Shown piece after piece: positions 21,213 to 31,031 of a stretch of 64,000 bases of DNA. The notes below the pieces were generated by a model. The model worked only from the letters and a program-made list of their open reading frames with translations, did no database searches and had not been told where the DNA came from. Source of the stretch: Pyropia yezoensis. Its lineage: Eukaryota; Rhodophyta; Bangiophyceae; Bangiales; Bangiaceae. The stretch covers positions 17,179,816 through 17,243,815 of the forward strand of contig CM020619.1 in assembly GCA_009829735.1 (NCBI GenBank), written 5' to 3'. Positions within the stretch are counted from its first letter, which is position 1. Each line of letters opens with the position of its first letter. The position numbers were made by a program, and so were the translations under genes.

Positions 21213-22976
21213 ATGGCTGGTGAGGGAGACCCCCCCATTGCGCCGAGTGTACCTGGGGAGGGGGAGCGTAGTCCTCCCCCGACGGGCGGAGTACCACCCA
21301 GGCCGGGCAGTGCGGATGTGGTGGGTCCAGAGGTTGGACCCCGACGGCGATCGGCCAGGTTCCTTCCCAGGCCGTCACCGGAAGAGACGGGCGGAGTTCG
21401 CCCTTCTCCGGTGGGAGCGCCGAGCCAGCGTCAGGTTCCGGCAACCTCTTCGGGGAGTGACGACACTCACTTCGGCATGGGACCGCCGACCGGCAGAGGT
21501 GACGGGACAGGGAGTTCTGTACCCCGGGTTGGTGGGTCCGCGCCACGACTGGTGCCGGAAGGACCGGGTGGGAGCTCGAGTCAAGCTCCACCTGGATCAT
21601 CCGGTATCGTGGATAACTCGGTGATGACTGCCATCGCACAAGTCGTGCGAGAGGAGGTGGGGAAGGCGTTGAAGGGGAGCACCCCTCCGCCTGAGCAGGC
21701 CTCGAGGCGTCAGAAGCGACGGGAGATTCGACGTACTCTCCGTCGTGAGGTGGACTCGGAGTCTGAGTCCTCTGCAAGTGGCAAGTCGGGTGAAGAAGAT
21801 CTTACTCGACATGGTCGTGTGACTCACACGGACCGTCTTGGGACTAGAGTCGTCCCAGGAAAGATCGTGGTGAATAATCCATTGTTCAAGGATGTCTTCG
21901 ACTGTGAGACATATGGGTTGGTCAACAAGTCGTTGACCTACTCAAATAGCCAGGCCCGTACCCTGGGCCGGCGCAAGAAACACGTTGCGCAATCCTTCGG
22001 GGTCCGTTCAGAATGGGACGGGACTCCACCCCTGAAGGTCTTCCAGTTTTTGCGGAAGTTCGCAAAAGCCTGCGATGACAATGATGTCTCTGAAGCTGAA
22101 GCGTTTTTCATGCTTCAGGACTTCACCAAGGAGCCACTCCGCTCCGAGGTGATGAACGTCATGCCAAGTCGGCATGGTGGGAATCCGGGTAAGGTGACCT
22201 CCTACCTGGAGTTGGTTAATTGGATCCTTCGTCTTCACGCAGACGAGGCTTCCTTGGCTGTGCAGGTTGAAGAGTTCAACCGCGCCACCCAGACTAAGGG
22301 TGAAGAGGAACGGGAGTTCGCTGAACGACTCCGTCAGCTGAACGTCCTCTGTGGATTCCTATATCCCCAAGGAGTCATTAAGGGACGCTTTGTGGAGGGT
22401 GTCCACCGAGCAGCTCGAGCGACTGTGCGAGAGCGTAATACTCCGACCATGACTCTGGCGGAGTTGGCACGCATCGCCCAGACTAAGGGTGATGAGTACC
22501 GCTGGCTCGTGTCTGAGCAGCGGAAGGAACGAGAGAAAGAAGTTAAGGGAATGGAAGCAAGTCGCTTCCGCAGAACTGCAAGGATGCCTTCCTACATGCG
22601 GACGTACCCTGCAGTACCTTCGTCCTCAACTCGAGAGACGGAAGGTATGGTGGCCGCCATCCCTGATAAGTCACAGGGAAAAGCGGGGCCATCGGCGTCG
22701 ATGAGTGATCGGCCGTGTTGGCAGTGTTCCAAGTCGGGACACTGGGCAGCCCAATGCCCCACTCTGGACGTTCGTTTGAGAGCCCTGTTGGCTCGTATTG
22801 GGAAGCTCGGTATTCCGAGGACTGATTCGGATACCCGGCCACACACCACACGTGTGACGGCCATGACTCAACCTAAGTCAGAGGATGAGTCCACGCTTGA
22901 GAAGGGGGAAACCTCTTCCCCCAGCTCAAGTGGCAAGGATACTCCATCATCCGAGTCGGATGAGGGAAACGCCTAG
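21213..22976 (+). CDS. gag: Gag polyprotein of chromovirus C
   Basis: An intact frame of 587 codons from ATG 21213. GTG 21198 is in frame upstream, but eukaryotic initiation favours the ATG. The first 150 residues are Pro/Gly/Arg-rich; then comes a basic-acidic linker (SRRQKRREIRRTLRREVDSE), then the helical capsid-like domain (VFQFLRKFAKACDDNDVSEA... to ...TLAELARIAQ). Near the C terminus is one CCHC zinc knuckle, CWQCSKSGHWAAQC, encoded from 22716. Gag forms the virus-like particle and packages element RNA. The last codons contain a slippery heptamer (22964-22970), so some ribosomes should shift into pol before the TAG at 22974. Confidence 0.9.
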   Translation: MAGEGDPPIAPSVPGEGERSPPPTGGVPPRPGSADVVGPEVGPRRRSARFLPRPSPEETGGVRPSPVGAPSQRQVPATSSGSDDTHFGMGPPTGRGDGTGSSVPRVGGSAPRLVPEGPGGSSSQAPPGSSGIVDNSVMTAIAQVVREEVGKALKGSTPPPEQASRRQKRREIRRTLRREVDSESESSASGKSGEEDLTRHGRVTHTDRLGTRVVPGKIVVNNPLFKDVFDCETYGLVNKSLTYSNSQARTLGRRKKHVAQSFGVRSEWDGTPPLKVFQFLRKFAKACDDNDVSEAEAFFMLQDFTKEPLRSEVMNVMPSRHGGNPGKVTSYLELVNWILRLHADEASLAVQVEEFNRATQTKGEEEREFAERLRQLNVLCGFLYPQGVIKGRFVEGVHRAARATVRERNTPTMTLAELARIAQTKGDEYRWLVSEQRKEREKEVKGMEASRFRRTARMPSYMRTYPAVPSSSTRETEGMVAAIPDKSQGKAGPSASMSDRPCWQCSKSGHWAAQCPTLDVRLRALLARIGKLGIPRTDSDTRPHTTRVTAMTQPKSEDESTLEKGETSSPSSSGKDTPSSESDEGNA

Positions 22977-23031
22977 CCGCTGGGACTAAGACTGACCCAA
23001 AGGCTCCAGCGGTAATGAAGCGGGTTGCTTC
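22964..23031 (+). promoter_or_regulatory. -1 programmed ribosomal frameshift signal between gag and pol
   Basis: G GGA AAC at 22964-22970 is in the gag frame and fits X XXY YYZ. A shift of -1 there enters the pol frame, which is open from 22964 onward. After a 6-base spacer that contains the gag stop, CCGCTGG (22977-22983) pairs perfectly with CCAGCGG (23006-23012). Its 22-base loop contains GACCC (22994-22998), which can pair with GGGTT (23022-23026). That GGGTT is itself the loop of a second hairpin, GAAGC/GCTTC (23017-23031). This makes either an H-type pseudoknot or kissing hairpins. Heptamer, spacer and structure all match the known layout of retroviral -1 signals. Confidence 0.8.
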
Positions 23032-26000
23032 ACGCTCACCGACCCATGGGAGAGTGAAGGTCCTGACTCGACCTCGAGGGGTGAGACCTAGGGACAAGGC
23101 CCCTCCTCAGAAGCACGACCCGAGTCGGATTGTGTCAGTGCTGGTAGGGAGTAACTACCAGGTCGCAGCTCGACTCTGGCTGCAGGATGGATATGAGTTT
23201 ACCTCTCGTGTCATAGTCGACACAGGCTCTGCTGCCTCTCTCATTAGGCAAGACTTATTGCCAAAGGGGACAGATGTGAGCCCCGCCGGCTCACCCGAGT
23301 GGCGTATGTTTGATGTCAATGGGGGACTCCTCCCCATTGTTGGGTCTATTGCATTGACTGTTTGCATTGGGTTCTACCAGACGCAGGTGAACTTTGGAGT
23401 AGTCTCCAATATGTCAGTCCCCGTACTCCTGGGAACTGACTATCTGGACCTCCATGTCCCGGCCGTCTGTGGACCGGAAGGGATAATCCGAATGCGTAAT
23501 GGAGAGACTGTCCCCATATTGCGTAAAGGGAGGACTGTTTCCCCTACGACTCATCAACCTAGGGAAAACTCTCCCAAGGGTGGAGGCTCTACGACCCATG
23601 TACGAGTATGTAAGGGTACGGTAGTCCCGCCCCGATCAAGGACCTTTGTGCGAGTACGCACACGGTTTCGAGGGAATGGACTTGTTTCCCCCGTGGACCG
23701 AGTCTATTATACTCACCAAGTGCAAGTTGCTTGGGGCCCCATGACTTGTGGGGATGACCAAACCTGGTGGGTGGAGGTCCTCAACACGTCGGAGGAACCT
23801 CGACGACTCCCCGGAGGCATGAAGATTGCGTCGATCTCTACCTTTGAGGGGAATGTCGTTGCTGTGACTCAACAGCAATGGGAGGATATTGGAATGGCAG
23901 GCTCTGCCGACCAATCGAGTTCATCGACGGCTAAGTCGCCGACGGTACATCGGGAGAACATCCCGGAGTGTTTACATGGACGACTGGATGAGTTAATCCA
24001 GAAGCATCACAAGTTGTGGAATGGTGACCTTGGGCTCATCAAGGCCACCGAACACAGAATCGTGTTGAAGCCAGGGGCTAGGCCAGTTCGCCTGAGTCCC
24101 TACCGTATGGGACCAGACTCACGGGAACTCACCCGAGAGCAGGTCCAACGGATGCAAGACATGGGTGTCATTGAGCCTTGCTCAAGTGAGTGGGCCAGTC
24201 CCATAGTCTTGGTGCCCAAGTCAGACGGCACGATGCGGTTCTGCATCGATTATCGTAAGCTAAACGAGCGGACGGTAAGGGATAGTTACCCCTTACCCCG
24301 TATGGACGATTGCCTTGACTCACTCGGTGAGGCACAGTACTTTTCCACGTTGGACTGCAACGCGGGGTACTGGCAGATACCCATCCGCAAGGAGGACAGA
24401 CACTTGACCACCTTCACGTGTCACTGTGGAGTTTATCAGTGTACACGGCTCCCTTTTGGGCTTTGCAATGCACCTGCGACTTTCCAGCGTGCTATTGACT
24501 TGATACTTGCCGGAGTCAAGTGGCAGATCGCCCTGGTGTATCTGGACGATATCATTGTGTTCTCCGGGACTGCCGAAGAACACTTGTCCCACTTGGACAG
24601 AGTGTTTACCCTGTTGGGTGACGCAGGAGTAACACTCAAACCTACGAAGTGTCACCTCTTTAGTAATGAGGTGGAGTACCTCGGCCATATAGTCCGGCCA
24701 GGTCGCATTCTGGTCAATGAGAAGAACCTCATGGCCATCCGTCGGGCGAAGTTCCCCCAGACGCAGACACAACTCAGGAGCTTCCTGGGTATGTGTAACG
24801 TATACAGACGCTTTGTGGCGAACTATGCCAAAGTGTCTGCACCGTTGAACCACTTGGTAAGTTCCAAGATGCCCAAGCGCTTGGATGCTCCCAAACCCCC
24901 GGAGCAAGAAGCGTTTGATAGGTTGCGAGAGCTCCTCTGCAACCCACCGGTGTTAGCGATCCCGAGACCGGGGGCTCACTACATCGTTGATGTGGACGCA
25001 AGTTACGACCAACTCGGTTGTTGCTTACTCCAACAACAGCCTTCGGGGGAGTATTTACCCGTTGGCTATTTCAGTAAGGGACTCTCACCCGCCCAGAAGA
25101 ACTATTCTGTGACGGAGGTAGAGGGTCTTGGCGTGGTATGGGCAGTCTCCATGCTACGGCCATACATCGAAGGAAGGGAGTTCCTCATTCGATGTGACCA
25201 CAAGGCTTTGAAGTGGATACTCACCACTACAGCCTGTACGAATAACCGACTCAATCGATGGCGACTCTGCCTCGCTGAGTTCGATTATGATGTTGAATAT
25301 CGGCCAGGCCCGAAGCATGCGGTTGCGGACGCGTTGTCTCGCATACCGACGGATGGGAAAGACACTTCCCCTATCCCTGAGGAACTCCCTCATGTGGCAG
25401 TGACCACTCGCTCCGGAACTGTCCTCGACCCGAGGATGCCTGGCATGGCCAAATTATTACCCGTGTCTTTGGATGAGTTTGTCCAGGCACAGGAGAACGA
25501 CAAACTTTGTCGACGACTCAGGAAGGAGCTCGACCAGGCTCAACCGACTCGGTTCTTCCTGAATGACAACGGCATACTCTGCCGTAAGGGATATACCCAG
25601 GGGGACAAGCAAGTCGTCGTCCCCAAGGAGTTACGCAAGAGTATCCTCCAACGGGAGCACTCCTCACCGTTGGGTGGACACCCAGGGTCTACGAGGATGT
25701 ATCAGACCCTACGTAAGAAGTACTATTGGCCATCACTCGTGGCTGATGTGTACGGATATGTAGCCGCATGCGCGACTTGCGCAAAGAATAGACTCATGGA
25801 GTCCCGGCAGACTTCTTCCATGAGACTCTTTCCTGCAACAGAGCCGTTTGCAGCGATAGCAGTGGACTTACTCGGTCCACTACCACGAACACCTGAAGGA
25901 TATGAGTACCTTCTGGTGATGTGTGATCGCTTCACTAAGCTCACACGGGTATCCCCACTCAAGGATATCACAGCCGTGGACGTTCTGAGTGAGTTACTCG

Positions 26001-27004
26001 ACGTCTGGGTTGCCAGTTATGGCATCCCCGACTCTATCCTTTCGGATAACGGACCACAGTTTGCGTCCGTCCTGTATCAGGGAGTCATGAAGATGTTGGG
26101 GGTGCAGACGAACTTCGCCACCCCTTACCATCCCCAGACTAATGGGCAGGTGGAACGATTCAACAGGACTCTAGTGCGCCAATTGCGTCACTATGTCCAT
26201 GACCATGTAGTCACATGGGCTCGTTATGCGTCACTTCTCGTGACAGCATACAACTCCCAGGTACACAGTAGTACGGGAGAGGCACCGTTTGCCTTCGTCT
26301 GCCCCCGACGACTTCCGTCAGTAGCTGTGGAGCGTCTCACCCAGACTGAGGGTGAGACTTCGACTCAAACACCGAGTCAGGCGAAAGCCTCCCTACTCCA
26401 GAGACTGGAGGAGATGATACCCCTTGTCCGGGCTACTATGGAGAAGGCCCAAGCCCGTTACAAGAGGTACTTCGATGTCCGAGTCAGACATCGTCGCGAT
26501 CCGCTCCGAGTTGGAGATTGGATTTATGTTAACTCCCACGACAATAAGGGAGGGAAATTGGTCTTCAAGACTCTGGGACCATATCACATCCTTAAAACGG
26601 ATGGACGTCGGTTAACCATCGAGAGTGATGATGGTATCCGGACAATAAATGGGAATCACGCGACTCGCGCACCCGAACCCCCAGAGGGAGATCCCGCTTG
26701 GGAAAGGGCTTTGCAAGCATGGAAAGTCCCATCCTTGCCGACCTCTTCCAATAAGCCATTGGAGGCGGTGTTCGACAAGTTTGTCGGGCACGGATATGAT
26801 GAGTCGGGGCGACTCATGCTCCGAGTCAGGTGGTTCGGGTATGGACCAACTTCCGACACATGGGAGTTTGTAGAGGACCTACCAGTAGAGAAGGTCCGTA
26901 GATACTGCCAGACTGTGGGCATATCTATACGCCGACGTAGCACTCGTACGTCGGGGGATGAAGTCCCTGCTCCAAGTCAGAGCAGAGCGGCAAGCCAACC
27001 ATGA
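23015..27004 (+). CDS. pol: Pol polyprotein of chromovirus C
   Basis: An intact frame, 1329 aa from ATG 23015, but open in frame back to 22964, so synthesis is more likely by -1 frameshift from gag. Domains by residue from that ATG: aspartic protease with VDTGSAASL (Asp69); reverse transcriptase about 390-600 with FCIDYRKLNE, LPFGLCNAPATFQ and YLDDIIVF (about 508); RNase H about 650-770 with VDVDASYD, TEVEGLGVVWAV and CDHKALKW; integrase about 870-1120 with an HHCC finger (GGHPGSTRMYQ ... CATCAKNR), AVDLLGPLP, LSDNGPQFAS and NGQVERFNR; chromodomain about 1250-1300 (VFDKFVGHGYDESGRL, RVRWFGYGPTSDTWEF). All catalytic residues are present. Stop 128 bp before the aORF stop on the other strand. 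Confidence 0.95.
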   Translation: MKRVASRSPTHGRVKVLTRPRGVRPRDKAPPQKHDPSRIVSVLVGSNYQVAARLWLQDGYEFTSRVIVDTGSAASLIRQDLLPKGTDVSPAGSPEWRMFDVNGGLLPIVGSIALTVCIGFYQTQVNFGVVSNMSVPVLLGTDYLDLHVPAVCGPEGIIRMRNGETVPILRKGRTVSPTTHQPRENSPKGGGSTTHVRVCKGTVVPPRSRTFVRVRTRFRGNGLVSPVDRVYYTHQVQVAWGPMTCGDDQTWWVEVLNTSEEPRRLPGGMKIASISTFEGNVVAVTQQQWEDIGMAGSADQSSSSTAKSPTVHRENIPECLHGRLDELIQKHHKLWNGDLGLIKATEHRIVLKPGARPVRLSPYRMGPDSRELTREQVQRMQDMGVIEPCSSEWASPIVLVPKSDGTMRFCIDYRKLNERTVRDSYPLPRMDDCLDSLGEAQYFSTLDCNAGYWQIPIRKEDRHLTTFTCHCGVYQCTRLPFGLCNAPATFQRAIDLILAGVKWQIALVYLDDIIVFSGTAEEHLSHLDRVFTLLGDAGVTLKPTKCHLFSNEVEYLGHIVRPGRILVNEKNLMAIRRAKFPQTQTQLRSFLGMCNVYRRFVANYAKVSAPLNHLVSSKMPKRLDAPKPPEQEAFDRLRELLCNPPVLAIPRPGAHYIVDVDASYDQLGCCLLQQQPSGEYLPVGYFSKGLSPAQKNYSVTEVEGLGVVWAVSMLRPYIEGREFLIRCDHKALKWILTTTACTNNRLNRWRLCLAEFDYDVEYRPGPKHAVADALSRIPTDGKDTSPIPEELPHVAVTTRSGTVLDPRMPGMAKLLPVSLDEFVQAQENDKLCRRLRKELDQAQPTRFFLNDNGILCRKGYTQGDKQVVVPKELRKSILQREHSSPLGGHPGSTRMYQTLRKKYYWPSLVADVYGYVAACATCAKNRLMESRQTSSMRLFPATEPFAAIAVDLLGPLPRTPEGYEYLLVMCDRFTKLTRVSPLKDITAVDVLSELLDVWVASYGIPDSILSDNGPQFASVLYQGVMKMLGVQTNFATPYHPQTNGQVERFNRTLVRQLRHYVHDHVVTWARYASLLVTAYNSQVHSSTGEAPFAFVCPRRLPSVAVERLTQTEGETSTQTPSQAKASLLQRLEEMIPLVRATMEKAQARYKRYFDVRVRHRRDPLRVGDWIYVNSHDNKGGKLVFKTLGPYHILKTDGRRLTIESDDGIRTINGNHATRAPEPPEGDPAWERALQAWKVPSLPTSSNKPLEAVFDKFVGHGYDESGRLMLRVRWFGYGPTSDTWEFVEDLPVEKVRRYCQTVGISIRRRSTRTSGDEVPAPSQSRAASQP

Positions 27005-27132
27005 GTACAAACACATACCATGGTTCTTCAAAGATTCTCTACTAACAAAGCCGACTATGGCACAATACAAAACGAGAAGAATACCCACCACTTTTCTCAC
27101 CAAGGAAAGAACAAGTCGTTCGACCGCTGACT

Positions 27133-29050
27133 CTAGCGTTCCATATGGCCACCCCCACCACTATAGGGACCGCCCGACCACGAACCCCCAGGGTCGTAGG
27201 CCGGTAGCGGAGGGGCGTAACCCACTCGGGAGGGCCCCGGAGTGGAAGCACTGGGAGGGGCCCGCCGACTCGCGGACCCATCCCCATCGTAAGATAGATG
27301 TCCGGAGGTACTCCCTCCGTGACGCGGAAGCTGCTGCTGAGTCGACAGCAGCCGTTGGACAAACTCGTGTCCAACCGCGAGGCGAGTGACCTCAGCTGCC
27401 AATGACTGTCGCGCCGTGGCTGAGTCGCCCGACGCGAGGAAGTGACTGACACGCCGGGTGACCCAAGCCAACGTGTCAAGGGAGGCCACGAGTGAGGCCT
27501 CCACCGTGGCGTCATACATGATGGCTCCCAAGTTGGGAAGCATCTCGCCAACGCCACGCGCAATCGGCATGGGTACCGGAGTTCGGACCCGTAGCGAACC
27601 CAACGCCACGTCGGGGAAGGGCTCGAGGAACTGGAAGGGTGGAGCCTGAGTCGGCTCCACACCCCCCGAGGTCGGAGTCGCGACCCGCGGGGAAGTCGTC
27701 GGCACAGCTCGCCCGCGGCTTCGAGGGGCTCCTCGATGAGCACCACGACGAGTCGTCGCCGATGATGTCGCCCACCCAGAGCCAGGGGGCGACGTAGAGG
27801 GAGTAACCCCCTCTGCGTAGGGAAGGGAAGAGTCCCCCAACCCCTCACGCAAGAACAGCTGTCCCTGCACCAGAGTATGGGTGACATGGACGAACTCCCG
27901 GGGTGGCTCACTCTCCCAACCCCGGCTCTGGACGCTTGTTGCGGCGGAGGAAGGGTTCCAGCTGCGCCCAATCGAGTCGATTGTGCAGGGTGACCATACC
28001 CTTAAGGAGGAACGGAGCCAGGTCCCCCGCGCCCAAGGCTAACCAGTGGAAGCCAAGGGTTTCCATACCCTCCACCAGAGCCGGTGGGAGGTGCCACAGG
28101 TAACCCCGATGGACTACATCGGAGTACCAGCCCCGAGCCACCACGACCACCCAGTGCGTGGCGAGGTAGGCGAAGACCCGGTTACCCTCCGAGCTGGAGC
28201 GTAGCACGGAGCCAAAGTAGGCAACGAGGAGGGGGATCCGAGCCGGAAACCCACAAGGTACCTCCACTGTCTCCCACCACCCTGGGAGAAAAGGGTACTG
28301 GTGCTCACGCTCCTCCAGAGGTACGTGGGTGAACTCCACCCGCGACCCGTGGATGAGGAAGCCCGAGGAGCCCCGGAGTCGGAACTCCTCTCGCACCACG
28401 CCGTGTTGGGCGTGGGCGTCCTCTCCGCCCAGGTAGGGACGGGGAAGGGCACACCACTCGGTAGACACAACCGCGTGGGTGTCGTCGATCTCCACGTCGC
28501 CCGACCCCAAGGCGAGGGAGGTTGACAACGCCTGGACTTCAGGCGCGTCCGCCAGGCAGAGTAGCGCTGGTAGGTCGCAGACCACCCCATCAGGTAGAGT
28601 CACCTGGTTGGGGTACCGACGAGTCCGGCGGTACCATACGTCGGTCCGCCGTGGCTCGGGGATGATCAAGTAGACATCCTTGAGCTTGCAGTCGGGAAGC
28701 TCCCCGACTGACTTGGGAGGCGCCCAGGCTCGGGGCCCCATAGGAGGACGGGGCCGCGGCGGGAGTAGCAGCCGTGACTCAGGAAGGCGGGGGATGGGAG
28801 TCACATCCCCTTCCGCCACCGGGTTGGAAGACCCATCCCCCGGTGGGACCACGGCCGAGGGGGCAGTAGGAGGTGACGGGGCGGGGACGGCTGAGGCGGC
28901 CGCCTCCGACCCTCGCCCGGGACGAGTCGTCTCCATGGCCGACCCCCGGCTGAGAGACTCCTCAGTCCCGAGGGCCTCCTCTCCCGTCCGTCGCTTGTCC
29001 GACAGAGACGTCGGAGACGGGGACAAAGGCCGACTCGGCTCACCCGCCAT
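27133..29050 (-). pseudogene. Antisense ORF (aORF) of chromovirus C, first copy, one-base frameshift
   Basis: The same gene as 34479-36395, but an extra C in the run near 27915 (CTCTCCCAAC versus CTCTCCAAC in the other copy) shifts the frame, leaving open blocks 29050-27908 and 27870-27133. The change lies in a homopolymer, so a sequencing error is as likely as a mutation. The start ATG is at 29048-29050. It is convergent with pol. See the entry for the intact copy for domains. Confidence 0.8.
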
Positions 29051-30048
29051 CACGCGACCAACCTTGACCGACTCGGTGAGGTTGAGCACGGGGGGGACAC
29101 GACCCGCTCCCCCTCCGACGACAACCAACCTTGACCGACTCGGTGAGGTAGAGCAAGGGGGGGGACACGACCCACACCCCCCACCGACAACGAAGAAGCC
29201 CGACACAAGGGGCAGCGCGGGGAAAACACAACCCCGCCGACGAAGAGAAGGGGGGGGGAACACGACCCGCGCCCCCACCGACAACGAAGACGCCCGACAC
29301 AGGGGCGGAAGGGGGAAGACACCACCCCAACCAACGACACCAACCGCACGGCGGGAAGAGACAGACCCGCCGACGCGAGGGAGCAGCGGCGGGAAGGCAC
29401 ACACCCGCCCGCCCACACGAAGGGGAGAGAAGACCCCGCACCGGCGGCCGAGTCCCACCGCCGGCGACCGAGTGCAACACCCCCAACTCGGGGTGCGCAC
29501 ACCCCTCAACCCTGACTAGAAAGGGGGGGAAGGAGTGAGGAACACCCCGCAGAGAGCCAGCTGGGGTGGGATCGAGCTGAAGGGGGGGACACAACCCGAC
29601 CCCCGAGAGCAACCGTACCCCAACTGAAGGGGCAGGTGCAGGTCGACGTTCCGAGTGAGAACGTCGACGCCCTACTCCTCCAGTTGAGGGGCAGGGGGTG
29701 TGGCGGAGGTACGCCGACACCCAGGTTAGGGGCTCACCCACACGTGAGTCCACCCGTGGAGCACCCTGACCAGGTGGGGGACGACTTTCCCCACACCTGT
29801 TTCGCGTGGAGGGGGCTCCTCTACCCAGTGTCAGGGCAGAGAGCGCACCCCACGGAGAGGGACTGCCTCTCCCGGAGGGCCCCGCCGGACGCGAGTGCAT
29901 CCCCGGCGTAACCCTGGTGCACGCTAGACGCCAGCGATGCACCGTACTTTGCATCTCAACTCGGGAATTGCATCCTCCTCTCCCGGTCACTGCGACTCGC
30001 GCTGATTGGACGTCCACCGGGACGGCTGGACTTTTGAGAAGGGGGAAA
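29051..30048. other. Non-coding leader between aORF and middle LTR (element C, first copy)
   Basis: About 1 kb. It contains two direct copies of CCAACCTTGACCGACTCGG about 70 bp apart near 29060-29145, followed by degenerate GACACGACCC / CCGACAACGAAG units to about 29310. Homopolymer lengths differ slightly from the second copy (36396-37398). It ends with the purine tract GAGAAGGGGGAAA (30036-30048) used to prime plus-strand DNA. Confidence 0.65.
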
Positions 30049-30531
30049 TGTGGGAGATTGGGCCCGGAATTCGGTACCAATACTTTGAAGATTCGGGTCA
30101 AGTGGACCTGACCGGAAGTCGAAATTCACCCGACCCACGATGGTGAAACTTCTGACTTCTGGACGGAAATTCGACTAGGACTTCCGACATACTAGAGCAG
30201 GGTAATGCTGCTGGTATTTGTTTCTTGGGATTTTTGCACGGGAGCCAGACGGATTTCTACGCTTTGAGTTCTTTGCATGTGGAGTGATATGATTGGTTTG
30301 TTTGAGGGTTCATTTTCTGAGTGTTTTGAGGGGTTGCGTGAGCGTGTGAGGAGGGTTGATAAGGAGGACGCAAGGCGGGAGGCCCACCTTGGCTGGCCAA
30401 GCAAGAAAACACCGTCTGGCTCCGACACATCTTGTTCGTGCCTTGGTGAGTGGACCCGCTCACCACACGCAAGTTCCGTGTTCGGCTGTGTGGAGGTGCT
30501 TGCTTCCGGTGTCCCAAGTTGGGATATCGGC
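30049..30531 (+). repeat. Middle LTR of element C, truncated by the gap
   Basis: It matches the first 483 or so of 539 LTR bases, with several one-base indels near 30364-30382. It shares the A variant of the right outer LTR (GAAAACACC) rather than the G of the left one. It ends at the run of N. Confidence 0.9.
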
Positions 30532-31031
30532 NNNNNNNNNNNNNNNNNNNNNNNNNNNNNNNNNNNNNNNNNNNNNNNNNNNNNNNNNNNNNNNNNNNNN
30601 NNNNNNNNNNNNNNNNNNNNNNNNNNNNNNNNNNNNNNNNNNNNNNNNNNNNNNNNNNNNNNNNNNNNNNNNNNNNNNNNNNNNNNNNNNNNNNNNNNNN
30701 NNNNNNNNNNNNNNNNNNNNNNNNNNNNNNNNNNNNNNNNNNNNNNNNNNNNNNNNNNNNNNNNNNNNNNNNNNNNNNNNNNNNNNNNNNNNNNNNNNNN
30801 NNNNNNNNNNNNNNNNNNNNNNNNNNNNNNNNNNNNNNNNNNNNNNNNNNNNNNNNNNNNNNNNNNNNNNNNNNNNNNNNNNNNNNNNNNNNNNNNNNNN
30901 NNNNNNNNNNNNNNNNNNNNNNNNNNNNNNNNNNNNNNNNNNNNNNNNNNNNNNNNNNNNNNNNNNNNNNNNNNNNNNNNNNNNNNNNNNNNNNNNNNNN
31001 NNNNNNNNNNNNNNNNNNNNNNNNNNNNNNN
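30532..31031. other. Assembly gap of exactly 500 N
   Basis: A round-number gap of unknown true size. If the tandem structure were real, comparison with the first copy predicts about 2.85 kb missing (end of LTR, primer site, gag, start of pol). Confidence 0.98.

Noticed and set aside
24320-24907. 195-codon minus-strand frame opposite the RT of element C
   Set aside because: A shadow of the conserved RT coding sequence. It has no independent motif and no counterpart in the other families.
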